The notes beneath the pieces are model-generated. The model ran no database searches. It was not told the DNA's origin and saw only the letters and a list, made by a program, of their open reading frames with translations. This document shows positions 1 through 5,495 of a stretch of 6,175 nt of DNA, one piece after another. Made by a program: the position numbers and the translations under genes. The DNA is taken from NCBI GenBank assembly GCA_020630145.1, contig JAHDBX010000116.1:1-6175 (forward strand), read 5' to 3'. Numbering within the stretch: the stretch's first letter is position 1; each line of letters begins with the position of its first letter. Origin of the DNA: Gammaproteobacteria bacterium (GTDB lineage: Bacteria; Pseudomonadota; Gammaproteobacteria; HTCC5015).

Positions 1-604
1 CTAATAATTCAATTTCAAAAATCAACGCACTATAAGGTGGAATAGTCCCAGCTGCTTGGCCACCATAAGCTAAGTTATAAGGAATATATAACTTCCACTT
101 ACTGCCTACCGTCATAAGTTGTAGAGCTTCAGTCCAGCCAGCAATAACACCACCAACTGGGAACTCAGCAGGTTCGCCACGGCTGTATGAACTATCGAAC
201 TCAGTACCATCAATTAATGTGCCACGATAATGTGTTTTTACTGTTGATGCTGCCGTTGGCTTATCGCCATCGCCAGTGCTAATCACTTCATATTGCAAGC
301 CAGATGCCGTTGTTTCTATACCGTCTTTTTTGGCGTTTTCAGCTAGAAAGGCTTCACCAGCAACTGATTTTTCTTTCGCTTCTTCAGCTTGTTGTTTTTC
401 AATGCGTTCTTGTAATATACCGAATGCTTCGTTGATTTCGTCACCTGGAATAAGTAGGTTTTCATCATTAAATGCGTGACGTAAGCCGGTTAGTGTTGCG
501 TCGAGTGAGGCACCTTCAAAAGCGCCTTTTAATTGTTCGCCCATCTGTAAGCCAACGCCATAAGAGGCTTTTGCTTCAACTGTGCTGAGGTCAAGATCTG
601 ACAT
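1..604 (-). CDS. fklB: FKBP-type peptidyl-prolyl cis-trans isomerase, FklB-like (C-terminal end cut by window)
   Basis: Catalyses cis-trans isomerisation of Xaa-Pro bonds and so assists protein folding; with no signal peptide visible it should be cytoplasmic. 201 residues are seen. Residues 1-90 are the helical dimerisation domain of the FklB/FkpA/Mip group (the ASYGVGLQMG stretch near residue 13 is typical), and residues about 100-201 form the FKBP domain. Pocket residues of FKBP12 can be matched: Y126 (HYRG), F136-D137 (GTEFDSS), F148, V153-I154, W157 (IAGW), Y180 (LAYG) and F196. The start is fixed by TAGGA at 611-615, six bases before the ATG at 604. The last visible residues EIELL match the usual family ending, so only a few residues lie beyond position 1. 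E. coli FklB is about 206 residues. The gene is divergent from the small lipoprotein. The lack of a leader argues against FkpA or Mip. No minus-strand promoter could be called with confidence. Confidence 0.93.
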   Translation of the reverse strand, partial: MSDLDLSTVEAKASYGVGLQMGEQLKGAFEGASLDATLTGLRHAFNDENLLIPGDEINEAFGILQERIEKQQAEEAKEKSVAGEAFLAENAKKDGIETTASGLQYEVISTGDGDKPTAASTVKTHYRGTLIDGTEFDSSYSRGEPAEFPVGGVIAGWTEALQLMTVGSKWKLYIPYNLAYGGQAAGTIPPYSALIFEIELL

Positions 605-692
605 AAAGTGTCCTATATGAATGAGTAAGTGTGCGCGCATTAAACACTAAATAAGGGCTGATTACTAGTTATGCATCAGCAATAGTTTGGCG

Positions 693-721
693 TTGAAGTG
701 TTATTTGTGGGGAAATAGGAT
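693..721 (+). promoter_or_regulatory. Candidate sigma-70 promoter for the small lipoprotein gene
   Basis: TTGAAG at 693-698 and TAGGAT at 716-721 are separated by exactly 17 bases; each matches the consensus at four of six positions. Transcription would begin near 728, leaving a leader of about 95 bases to the preferred start codon at 823, or about 29 bases to an in-frame ATG at 757. This is a prediction from sequence only. Confidence 0.4.
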
Positions 722-730
722 TTTATCCTA
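716..730. repeat. Short inverted repeat over the -10 box and start site
   Basis: TAGGAT (716-721) and ATCCTA (725-730) are perfect inverted arms around TTT. The dyad covers the candidate -10 box and the predicted transcription start, where an operator or an early RNA hairpin could sit. At six bases per arm, chance is also possible in this AT-rich spacer. The rest of the spacer between fklB and the lipoprotein gene (605-822) shows no other clear signal. Confidence 0.3.
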
Positions 731-822
731 AAGAAATAATCAAAGATAACGATATTATGGAGAGCAATAATTGTTTTCTATTAATGGAGTCAGGTGCTGC
801 AAGCATAGCTTTGAAAAGGATG

Positions 823-1023
823 ATGAAAAAGAATATTATCGTATCAACAGTCATGATAACGGTGCTGTCAGCATGTGGAGCGCCAGAGCCTGTGCCGGCA
901 GAGGCTATTAAGTATTGTTTAGATACTGGTGGCATACCTAATTACCGAAGTAACCCGGTAATTGTGGAGTTTGTTTGTATGAAACCTAAGGCGCCTAAAA
1001 AGGCTAAAACAATGACAAAATAA
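823..1023 (+). CDS. Small predicted lipoprotein of unknown function
   Basis: 66 residues from the chosen start. A short basic N-terminus (MKKN) and a hydrophobic stretch lead to a lipobox (VLSAC, Cys18), so lipoprotein signal peptidase should cleave before Cys18 and the mature chain would be about 49 residues, anchored in a membrane. The mature part has two further cysteines, Cys32 (KYCLDTGG) and Cys52 (EFVCMK), which could pair in the periplasm, and a Lys/Pro-rich tail. The frame is open further upstream, with ATGs at 757, 784 and 820; 823 is preferred because it gives a normal-length lipoprotein leader, and AAAAGG (814-819) lies just before it, though its 3-base spacing is short. No named family is recognised; the Cys-Gly-Gly...Cys layout is seen in several tiny proteobacterial lipoproteins. 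It forms its own transcription unit, divergent from fklB and ended by the hairpin right after the stop codon. Confidence 0.72.
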   Translation: MKKNIIVSTVMITVLSACGAPEPVPAEAIKYCLDTGGIPNYRSNPVIVEFVCMKPKAPKKAKTMTK

Positions 1024-1049
1024 AAAAAGCCCCAAAAAAGGGGCTTTTT
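1024..1049. terminator. Bidirectional rho-independent terminator
   Basis: AAAAAGCCCC (1024-1033) and GGGGCTTTTT (1040-1049) form a perfect 10-bp stem with a loop of six A residues. On the plus strand it follows the lipoprotein stop codon immediately and ends in a T run. On the minus strand the loop is six T residues and the tail is seven T residues (1022-1028), ending the channel-like gene that stops at 1071. It separates two convergent genes. Confidence 0.92.
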
Positions 1050-1070
1050 CGCAGTTGGTGTATATCTAGC

Positions 1071-2222
1071 TTACTTAACTTTTGATGCCCATTTATCAGC
1101 AACCGTTTTGGCTGCATCACGACCACCTAGGCCAAATGCTAATGCAACGGCTACAGCTACAGAGCCAAGCGTAAAGCCAAATGCCATATTAACAATATTG
1201 TCGGCTAAACCCATTTGGCGTAAGCCCATTGCTAATACTAAGCCTAGTATGGCAAAGCGTGCGATATTTGCGATACTGGCATTGCCGCTTTTAGAGAGCT
1301 TTTCATAGGCAAGGTTGCCTAGGAAGTTGCCAATTACTAAGATAACCGCGCCAACTAATATGCCGCCGCCAAACTCAAGTACCTTACCAAAGATATTTGA
1401 GATAACCGCCATATTCAGTTTTTCTACCGCTGATATTGAAGCAGTCAACATCGAGAAGAACATGACCGCGCCACCAATAAATTTAGTGGGTGTAAAAGAT
1501 TGAGTAAATACACCGTTTAAGCCAATTTTTGCTGGTAGGTCATTAACACCCATGCCATCTAATAAGCCTGTAAGCATGTAGACAACGAATTTCGCAACAA
1601 AGTAAGCCACTAATAAGATAATGCCCGCAGCAACAATATTAGGTACTGATGCCATAAGCTTATTTATCATGTCTGAAGCTGGTACAGAAATCGCTGGGAT
1701 ATTTAATACGCCCAGTGCAGCAACAACGATGGGTAATAAAATACCACCAAAGATAAAGGCGCTACCAAATTTAGACACTTTTATTTCATCGCTACCGGTA
1801 CGTAGAGCAATTTGCTCATCGGCTTTGCCTAATGCAACACCAACGAGTTCTGAGACAATTTTCGCAATTACCCAACCAGCATAGCCAATAACACCTGCGC
1901 CGATAATGTTCGGTACAGCAGCTAAGAACTTATTCAGCATATCTTTAAGTGGCGCTAATACATCGGTTAAACCAAAGTGTTGTAATACAGCCATTAAAAC
2001 AAAGATAGTTAATATAGCTTTAATAAGCGATGTGATGGGTTTAACTAGGTGAGAGCGTTGCAAGAAATCAACGCGACTAATAATTTTGCTTAATATGCCC
2101 GCCAAAAATTTTGCGATAAGTAGGCCGATGATTAAAATGGCAAGGCCAATCACTGCATGGCCTAAAGTGCTGGAAGCCGCTGGTCCGAGTGTGTTTGTTA
2201 TAGTAGTAATGAGTTCATTCAT
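1071..2222 (-). CDS. Conserved-TM-helix mechanosensitive-channel-like membrane protein
   Basis: A 383-residue inner-membrane protein resembling the family of mechanosensitive-channel relatives built from repeated conserved TM helices (CmpX and cyanobacterial relatives), thought to respond to membrane tension or osmotic stress. About nine hydrophobic segments are visible: residues 22-42, 62-81, 103-129, 152-172, 193-219, 247-265, 283-304, 321-336 and 344-366. The motif VPNI..AG......A.(F/I)VAK recurs at 103 and 193, with weaker copies near 15 and 283, giving four units about 90 residues apart. The last helix is Gly/Ala-rich and ends in FGLGGRDAA, typical of this family; the beta domain of classical MscS is absent. 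The start at 2222 has GGAG at 2230-2233, seven bases upstream. The frame remains open to 2279, but the extra 19 residues have no ribosome site and overlap a palindrome. Channel activity is inferred from family only. Confidence 0.85.
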   Translation of the reverse strand: MNELITTITNTLGPAASSTLGHAVIGLAILIIGLLIAKFLAGILSKIISRVDFLQRSHLVKPITSLIKAILTIFVLMAVLQHFGLTDVLAPLKDMLNKFLAAVPNIIGAGVIGYAGWVIAKIVSELVGVALGKADEQIALRTGSDEIKVSKFGSAFIFGGILLPIVVAALGVLNIPAISVPASDMINKLMASVPNIVAAGIILLVAYFVAKFVVYMLTGLLDGMGVNDLPAKIGLNGVFTQSFTPTKFIGGAVMFFSMLTASISAVEKLNMAVISNIFGKVLEFGGGILVGAVILVIGNFLGNLAYEKLSKSGNASIANIARFAILGLVLAMGLRQMGLADNIVNMAFGFTLGSVAVAVALAFGLGGRDAAKTVADKWASKVK

Positions 2223-2278
2223 TGTCTCTCTCCACGTTATAGTCGATATTGAAAGTGTAAATGAATGTTCCGTAGGCA

Positions 2279-2290
2279 ATTGTTAACAAT
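2279..2290. repeat. 12-bp perfect palindrome upstream of the channel-like gene
   Basis: ATTGTTAACAAT is fully self-complementary and lies about 57 bases before the channel-like start codon, between it and the end of arsH. It could be an operator. No convincing -35/-10 pair was found around it, and short AT-rich palindromes arise by chance, so confidence is low. Confidence 0.25.
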
Positions 2291-2320
2291 CGTTAAACTA
2301 GCGCTTTAATGCAACAATAT

Positions 2321-3013
2321 TTAATGATTATCTTTGTTTTCGCTATAACGGTCGGTCAATACGTCAACTTTATCGCGTAATAAAATGGTAAAACGAAATA
2401 GCTCTTCCATTACGTCAACAATTCTGTCACGGTAGGCTGAGTCTTTCATGCTGCCATCATCATTGAATTCTTGCCACGCTTTTGCAACAGACGATTGATT
2501 CGGTATAGTGAACATACGCATCCAACGGCCTAACAAGCGTAAGCTGTTAACGGCATTAAATGATTGAGAGCCGCCACTGACTTGCATAACCGCTAAGGTA
2601 CGTCCTTGGGTGGGTCTTACTGAGCCAAGCGATAAAGGTATCCAGTCAATTTGGTTTTTTATGACGGATGTTATATTGCCATGAATTTCGGGGCTACTCC
2701 AGACCATGCCTTCAGACCATATTGCTAATTCGTGTAACTCTTTTACTTTGGGGTGATCATAATTTTCACGGTCAAAGATAGGTAGCTCAGCAGGGTCAAA
2801 AACACGGGTTTCAGCACCAAATTGCTGTAAAATTTTTTCAGCTTCTAAAGCTGCCTTGCGGCTGTAAGATTCCGCACGTAGCGAGCCGTAAAGCAATAAA
2901 ATGCGTGGTTTATGTGTTGATAGTGGTGTATCTAAGGCGTCAATAGAGCCTTTTAGGGAATGATTTGGAATGTAGTCGGTCATAATAATAGCTGTGTCAA
3001 CAAAAGTACTCAT
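2321..3013 (-). CDS. arsH: ArsH-type NADPH-dependent FMN reductase
   Basis: A flavodoxin-like NADPH:FMN oxidoreductase of the ArsH group; characterised members oxidise trivalent organoarsenicals and also reduce quinones, azo dyes or oxygen. It should be cytoplasmic and tetrameric. In the 230-residue reading, the FMN-phosphate loop GSLRAESYS is at 43-51, the DHPKVKEL segment at 86-93, WSSPEIHG at 105-112, and the near-invariant block from VRPTQG (132-137) through [10 protein letters not shown] (144-153), GRWMRM (162-167) and IPNQSS (170-175); DRYSE ends the family core at 221-225. In ArsH proteins I know, the fourth segment reads WCSPERHG, so here Cys is Ser and Arg is Ile. Neither in-frame ATG (3013 or 2983) has a Shine-Dalgarno site; 2983 (MTDYIPN, 220 residues) resembles many ArsH N-termini and lies a normal distance from a TATAAT box. 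No arsR, arsB, arsC or arsM is in the window, so its role in arsenic resistance is uncertain. Confidence 0.93.
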   Translation of the reverse strand: MSTFVDTAIIMTDYIPNHSLKGSIDALDTPLSTHKPRILLLYGSLRAESYSRKAALEAEKILQQFGAETRVFDPAELPIFDRENYDHPKVKELHELAIWSEGMVWSSPEIHGNITSVIKNQIDWIPLSLGSVRPTQGRTLAVMQVSGGSQSFNAVNSLRLLGRWMRMFTIPNQSSVAKAWQEFNDDGSMKDSAYRDRIVDVMEELFRFTILLRDKVDVLTDRYSENKDNH

Positions 3014-3025
3014 TAAGCGTTAATA

Positions 3026-3033
3026 ATTATACT
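3026..3033. promoter_or_regulatory. Overlapping divergent -10 boxes between arsH and slp
   Basis: On the minus strand TATAAT (3031-3026) is a perfect -10 box that would start arsH transcription near 3019. On the plus strand TATACT (3028-3033) matches five of six and would start slp transcription near 3040. They share four bases, so the two promoters would compete for polymerase. Neither has a recognisable -35 box at the right distance, so an activator or a weak promoter would be needed. Confidence 0.35.
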
Positions 3034-3062
3034 ATTAAATATCGCCAAAGCATGCAGCTAAT

Positions 3063-3698
3063 ATGACGAAAATAAAACAGAGATTTAGTATGGGTAAATA
3101 TCAAACAATATGTATCGCGATGGTTTGTTTACTAAGTGCATGTGCAACAACGCCACGAGGTAAATTAAATGATACTGTGAAAGCGGCACCGCCTAATGAC
3201 CTTCAGTTGGCAGAGATCAAAACCGATATTGAGCTTTATATGGGAGCGCAAGTACGCTGGGGCGGTAAGGTTTTACAATCAGAAAACCTGACAACAGATG
3301 AGGGTGTTAGCTTAATACGTTTGGAAGTGTTGCAGCGAGACTTGGATGAGAGAGCAAAACCTATTGATGCAGATAGTTCAGATGGTCGCTTTGTTGCGTA
3401 TATTCCTCAAACTGTAAAACCAGGGAAAAAAATACGTTCATTAAAAGGGCACTTAATCACTGTTGTGGGTAAGGTAGGTAATACTGAAGTGATGCAAATT
3501 AGTGAAACAAACAGTGTCACCTTACCTGTTTTAGAATCACAAGATTATTATGTTTGGCATCAAAACCGGCGTCATCATGATAATGTACATTTCGATATAA
3601 TATTTGGCTCTTCCTTGTTTTGGTCGCATCACTATCGTTATATTCACCATTCAACAGGGCACCATCTTCATGTTCACGGACCATACTGTAGGCACTAG
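3063..3698 (+). CDS. Slp-family outer-membrane lipoprotein with His-rich C-terminus
   Basis: A 211-residue lipoprotein. The leader ends in the lipobox LLSAC (Cys27); the next residues ATTPRG contain no Asp at +2, so sorting to the outer membrane is expected. Residues about 45-160 match the Slp (starvation-inducible lipoprotein) domain: VRWGGKVL at 64-71, LEVLQRDLD at 87-95, DGRFVAY at 107-113, and LITVVGKVG at 131-139. From residue 166 the sequence departs into a tail with 13 His in 46 residues, including HH pairs at 171, 189, 195 and 200, plus aromatic residues and a Cys at 209. Slp relatives often end in an aromatic-rich tail, but this one is strongly histidine-rich and could bind metal ions; that is inference. 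An alternative start at 3090 (MGKYQT) also gives a good lipoprotein leader; neither has a strong ribosome site. The gene is divergent from arsH. Confidence 0.85.
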   Translation: MTKIKQRFSMGKYQTICIAMVCLLSACATTPRGKLNDTVKAAPPNDLQLAEIKTDIELYMGAQVRWGGKVLQSENLTTDEGVSLIRLEVLQRDLDERAKPIDADSSDGRFVAYIPQTVKPGKKIRSLKGHLITVVGKVGNTEVMQISETNSVTLPVLESQDYYVWHQNRRHHDNVHFDIIFGSSLFWSHHYRYIHHSTGHHLHVHGPYCRH

Positions 3699-3704
3699 TT
3701 GTTA

Positions 3705-3732
3705 TTGACACTTTTACATTATAAAGTAAATA
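3705..3732 (+). promoter_or_regulatory. Possible promoter for the PhyH-family gene
   Basis: A perfect TTGACA (3705-3710) is followed, after 16 to 17 bases, by the AT-rich sequence TAAATAT (3727-3733), a poor -10 match. It begins six bases after the slp stop codon and would give a leader of about 75 bases before the ATG at 3816. The well-placed TATAAA at 3720-3725 is too close to serve this -35 box. Confidence 0.3.
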
Positions 3733-3745
3733 TATGAATAATTCG

Positions 3746-3772
3746 GCAATAGTGTTTTAATACTGTTATTGC
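3746..3772 (+). repeat. Imperfect hairpin in the leader of the PhyH-family gene
   Basis: GCAATA (3746-3751) and TATTGC (3767-3772) are inverted arms, and AGT (3751-3753) with ACT (3762-3764) offers an alternative inner pairing around TTTTAA. There is no T run after it, so it is not a standard terminator for slp. It could be a leader hairpin or an operator. Confidence 0.25.
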
Positions 3773-3815
3773 GTTTAATGGCAACAAATTATATTTATTT
3801 TTTTATAAGGTAAGC

Positions 3816-4574
3816 ATGCTTACAGAACAACAAGTCATAGAGTTTAGCCAGAATGGTTATATCATTTTGCCAAAGCAACTCGATTCAACTTTATTAGGTG
3901 ATTTACATAAGATCACTAAGCAGCATTTAGCTGAGCGTATAGAGCCATTTGAATTAGAAGCCGATGTACGTTACCCAGGTGCGCCTGCGTCAGCCGAGTC
4001 ACAAGGTGGTAAAACAATAAGACGTTTGTTGCATGCTTATTCTAGACATTCGCTTTATCAAGATATTGCTTGTAATAAACGTGTTGTGAGTATGGTTAAG
4101 CAGTTACTACGTACACCCGCTTTGTTTCTTAATCCAAACCACCACAACTGCATGATGACAAAGCAGCCGACCTATAGCTCAAAAACAAATTGGCATAGAG
4201 ATACTCGCTATTGGCATTTTAATAATAAATACCTGATTAACGCTTGGTATGCCATGGGTGATGAGAAAGAAGATAACGGTGGCATGTTAATTTTGCCTGG
4301 TTCACACCGTTGGGATATACAAGATCATCGTTTGGATGCAGAACAGTTTCTAATAGAAGACTTACCTGATAATAAAGCACGTTTATTGCTAGCGCAGCAA
4401 GTTGATTTGCAAGCTGGGGACTGTTTATTGTTTAGTGCGCATTGCTTTCATGCCGCTGGTGCTAATAAAACGCAGCAAGATAAGCATTCATTAGTTTACA
4501 CTTACCATGGTGAGTCAACATGGGGCTTATCGAATACACGTTCTAGTTTACATAAAGCGATTCCAATTGCTTGA
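3816..4574 (+). CDS. Phytanoyl-CoA dioxygenase (PhyH) family protein
   Basis: A 252-residue cytoplasmic protein of the Fe(II)/2-oxoglutarate-dependent PhyH family, whose members hydroxylate varied small molecules; the substrate cannot be told from sequence. Iron-ligand positions are clear: His127 and Asp129 in NWHRDTRYW, and the distal His212 in HCFHAAGANKT. The family signatures NGGMLILPGSHRW (154-166) and AGDCLLFSAH (200-209) are present. In human PhyH the distal His (264) is followed 11 residues later by the 2-oxoglutarate-binding Arg275, and the stretch aligns without gaps (HGSGQNKT versus HAAGANKT); the residue at that place here is Lys223. The N-terminus (FSQNGYIILP, 10-19) is typical of the family start. 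The start is set by AAGG at 3807-3810, five bases upstream. The gene stands alone: slp lies upstream with 117 bases between, and a strong terminator follows. Confidence 0.9.
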   Translation: MLTEQQVIEFSQNGYIILPKQLDSTLLGDLHKITKQHLAERIEPFELEADVRYPGAPASAESQGGKTIRRLLHAYSRHSLYQDIACNKRVVSMVKQLLRTPALFLNPNHHNCMMTKQPTYSSKTNWHRDTRYWHFNNKYLINAWYAMGDEKEDNGGMLILPGSHRWDIQDHRLDAEQFLIEDLPDNKARLLLAQQVDLQAGDCLLFSAHCFHAAGANKTQQDKHSLVYTYHGESTWGLSNTRSSLHKAIPIA

Positions 4575-4599
4575 TCGTAAACGGTGTGTAGTTTGAGAT

Positions 4600-4629
4600 A
4601 CTAAAAAGGCGGTCAACCGCCTTTTTAGT
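4600..4629. terminator. Bidirectional rho-independent terminator
   Basis: ACTAAAAAGGCGG (4600-4612) and CCGCCTTTTTAGT (4617-4629) form a perfect 13-bp stem around TCAA, with A and T runs built into the arms. It lies between the convergent PhyH-family gene (stop at 4574) and the PEP-CTERM gene (stop at 4642) and can end both. Confidence 0.92.
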
Positions 4630-4641
4630 GTTTTAATAATT

Positions 4642-5292
4642 TTATCGCGGCTTTCTTGCAAATAAAAAGCAGATTAACGATACGATTAATAGTGCAAATG
4701 GGGAAGCTTCTGGAACAGCTGTTACAGAAAAAGAGCTTACATCCCAACGTATTTGATCATCCCTAAAGTTGCTTAAGCCCGCAACACCAAAGTCAAGCCA
4801 AGGCCAGTCTGGCCTATTGATATCGGCCAAAGTGATATTGGACCAGTCGCTTAGGTCGGGTAATAGCGTATCATTCCATAGCTGACCATCGACGTTATCT
4901 CGTAAAATGCCAAATTGTTGCCCTGCGTCGGTGTAGCCGTTTAAACCTGAGGTAGTGACCTCACCGCCTAGTGTAAAACCGTCTGCTGGCAATGTGGCTG
5001 AGCCATTCATTTGATCATTTTGTACATTGAAATAACGGCTACCACCGGCACTTAAGCTGCTTGAGAATGTGCCAATATTAATATTGAAAGAAAATAGTGG
5101 TTCGGCAATATCAGCATCGTATGTAAATTCACCGAATACTGTACTGCCGATAGACACACCATCACCTTCAAGCAAAACGCCTAAACTTGTTACGGTACCT
5201 TGATAATTTACAGTGATGGGCGCTGAGTGTGCGGTTAAAGAAAATAGTGCAAACGCAAGACTCAAAGCAGCAGAGAATATATTCTTCATCAT
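4642..5292 (-). CDS. PEP-CTERM sorting domain-containing secreted protein
   Basis: A 216-residue exported protein. Residues 1-24 form a Sec signal peptide (MMKN, hydrophobic core, AHSA). The body (25-190) is Gly/Ser/Asn/Asp-rich and beta-like, with a GEFTYDADI stretch common near the start of PEP-CTERM proteins. The C-terminus is the tripartite sorting signal: VPEAS (193-197), a hydrophobic helix (198-212), and the basic end RKPR (213-216). An exosortase in the inner membrane recognises this signal and cleaves it; PEP-CTERM proteins are linked to exopolysaccharide and floc or biofilm formation. The usual motif is VPEPS, so Ala196 is a mild variant. No exosortase or polysaccharide gene is in the window, so the processing enzyme must lie elsewhere. 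The start at 5292 has AAGG at 5300-5303, seven bases upstream. A sigma-54 promoter precedes it. The specific function of the mature protein is unknown. Confidence 0.92.
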   Translation of the reverse strand: MMKNIFSAALSLAFALFSLTAHSAPITVNYQGTVTSLGVLLEGDGVSIGSTVFGEFTYDADIAEPLFSFNINIGTFSSSLSAGGSRYFNVQNDQMNGSATLPADGFTLGGEVTTSGLNGYTDAGQQFGILRDNVDGQLWNDTLLPDLSDWSNITLADINRPDWPWLDFGVAGLSNFRDDQIRWDVSSFSVTAVPEASPFALLIVSLICFLFARKPR

Positions 5293-5323
5293 AGATTATC
5301 CTTAAACTGAAAAATATAAATAA

Positions 5324-5339
5324 AGCAGGCTCTGTGCCA
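5324..5339 (-). promoter_or_regulatory. Sigma-54 (RpoN) promoter of the PEP-CTERM gene
   Basis: Read on the minus strand, TGGCAC (5339-5334), five bases and CTGCT (5328-5324) match the -24/-12 consensus TGGCAC-N5-TTGCW at all but one position, with the invariant GG and GC exactly 10 bases apart. Transcription would start near 5313, giving a 21-base leader that holds the ribosome site. RpoN control of PEP-CTERM genes, with an exosortase-linked response regulator (PrsR), is established for some bacteria, which makes this call fit the gene. Confidence 0.82.
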
Positions 5340-5401
5340 TAAAAAATAAATTGAATATAAACAAATACTTGGCGAATAAGTCGTGCTTAAGAGAGCATGC
5401 A

Positions 5402-5422
5402 TATGTAAAATTATTTTACATA
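5402..5422. promoter_or_regulatory. Candidate upstream activator site, promoter-proximal dyad
   Basis: TATGTAAAAT and ATTTTACATA are perfect 10-bp arms around one T. The core reads TGTAAA-N5-TTTACA (5404-5420). Its centre is about 99 bases before the predicted sigma-54 start, the usual place for an enhancer-binding protein. The spacer between it and the promoter is AT-rich, with an imperfect IHF-like sequence at 5344-5356. Confidence 0.6.
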
Positions 5423-5446
5423 ATTAGCCTTGTTGAAGAAATTGAG

Positions 5447-5463
5447 TGTAAATTTTTTTTACA
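5447..5463. promoter_or_regulatory. Candidate upstream activator site, promoter-distal dyad
   Basis: TGTAAA (5447-5452), five T residues and TTTACA (5458-5463) repeat exactly the half-sites and spacing of the dyad at 5404-5420. Centres are 43 bases apart, close to four helical turns, so two dimers would bind on the same face of the DNA. It lies about 142 bases before the predicted sigma-54 start. Confidence 0.55.
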
Positions 5464-5470
5464 ATAAAAG

Positions 5471-5495
5471 TCAATTAATTGTAATAATTAATTGA
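5471..5495 (-). terminator. Possible AT-rich terminator of the batD-like gene
   Basis: TCAATTAATT (5471-5480) and AATTAATTGA (5486-5495) are perfect 10-bp arms around GTAAT. On the minus strand the hairpin overlaps the shifted-frame stop codon (5488-5490) and is followed by CTTTTATTG. The stem has only one G-C pair, so it would be a weak terminator; a protein-binding dyad is the alternative. Confidence 0.35.

Noticed and set aside
276..479. Plus-strand open frame inside the fklB-like gene
   Set aside because: It is a shadow of a well-supported FKBP gene on the other strand.
723..935. Open frame of 70 codons on the minus strand with a hydrophobic stretch
   Set aside because: It lies antisense to the lipoprotein gene, has no ribosome site, and its hydrophobic part mirrors the lipoprotein leader.
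2223..2279. Longer start of the channel-like gene at 2279
   Set aside because: The additional 19 residues have no ribosome site, while 2222 has GGAG seven bases upstream and fits the family N-terminus.
2071..3013. An arsenic-resistance operon around arsH
   Set aside because: The neighbours are a channel-like protein and a Slp lipoprotein; no arsR, arsB, arsC, acr3 or arsM is present.
3517..3711. Minus-strand open frame over the slp tail
   Set aside because: It is a shadow created by the His-rich coding stretch and its sequence resembles no protein I know.
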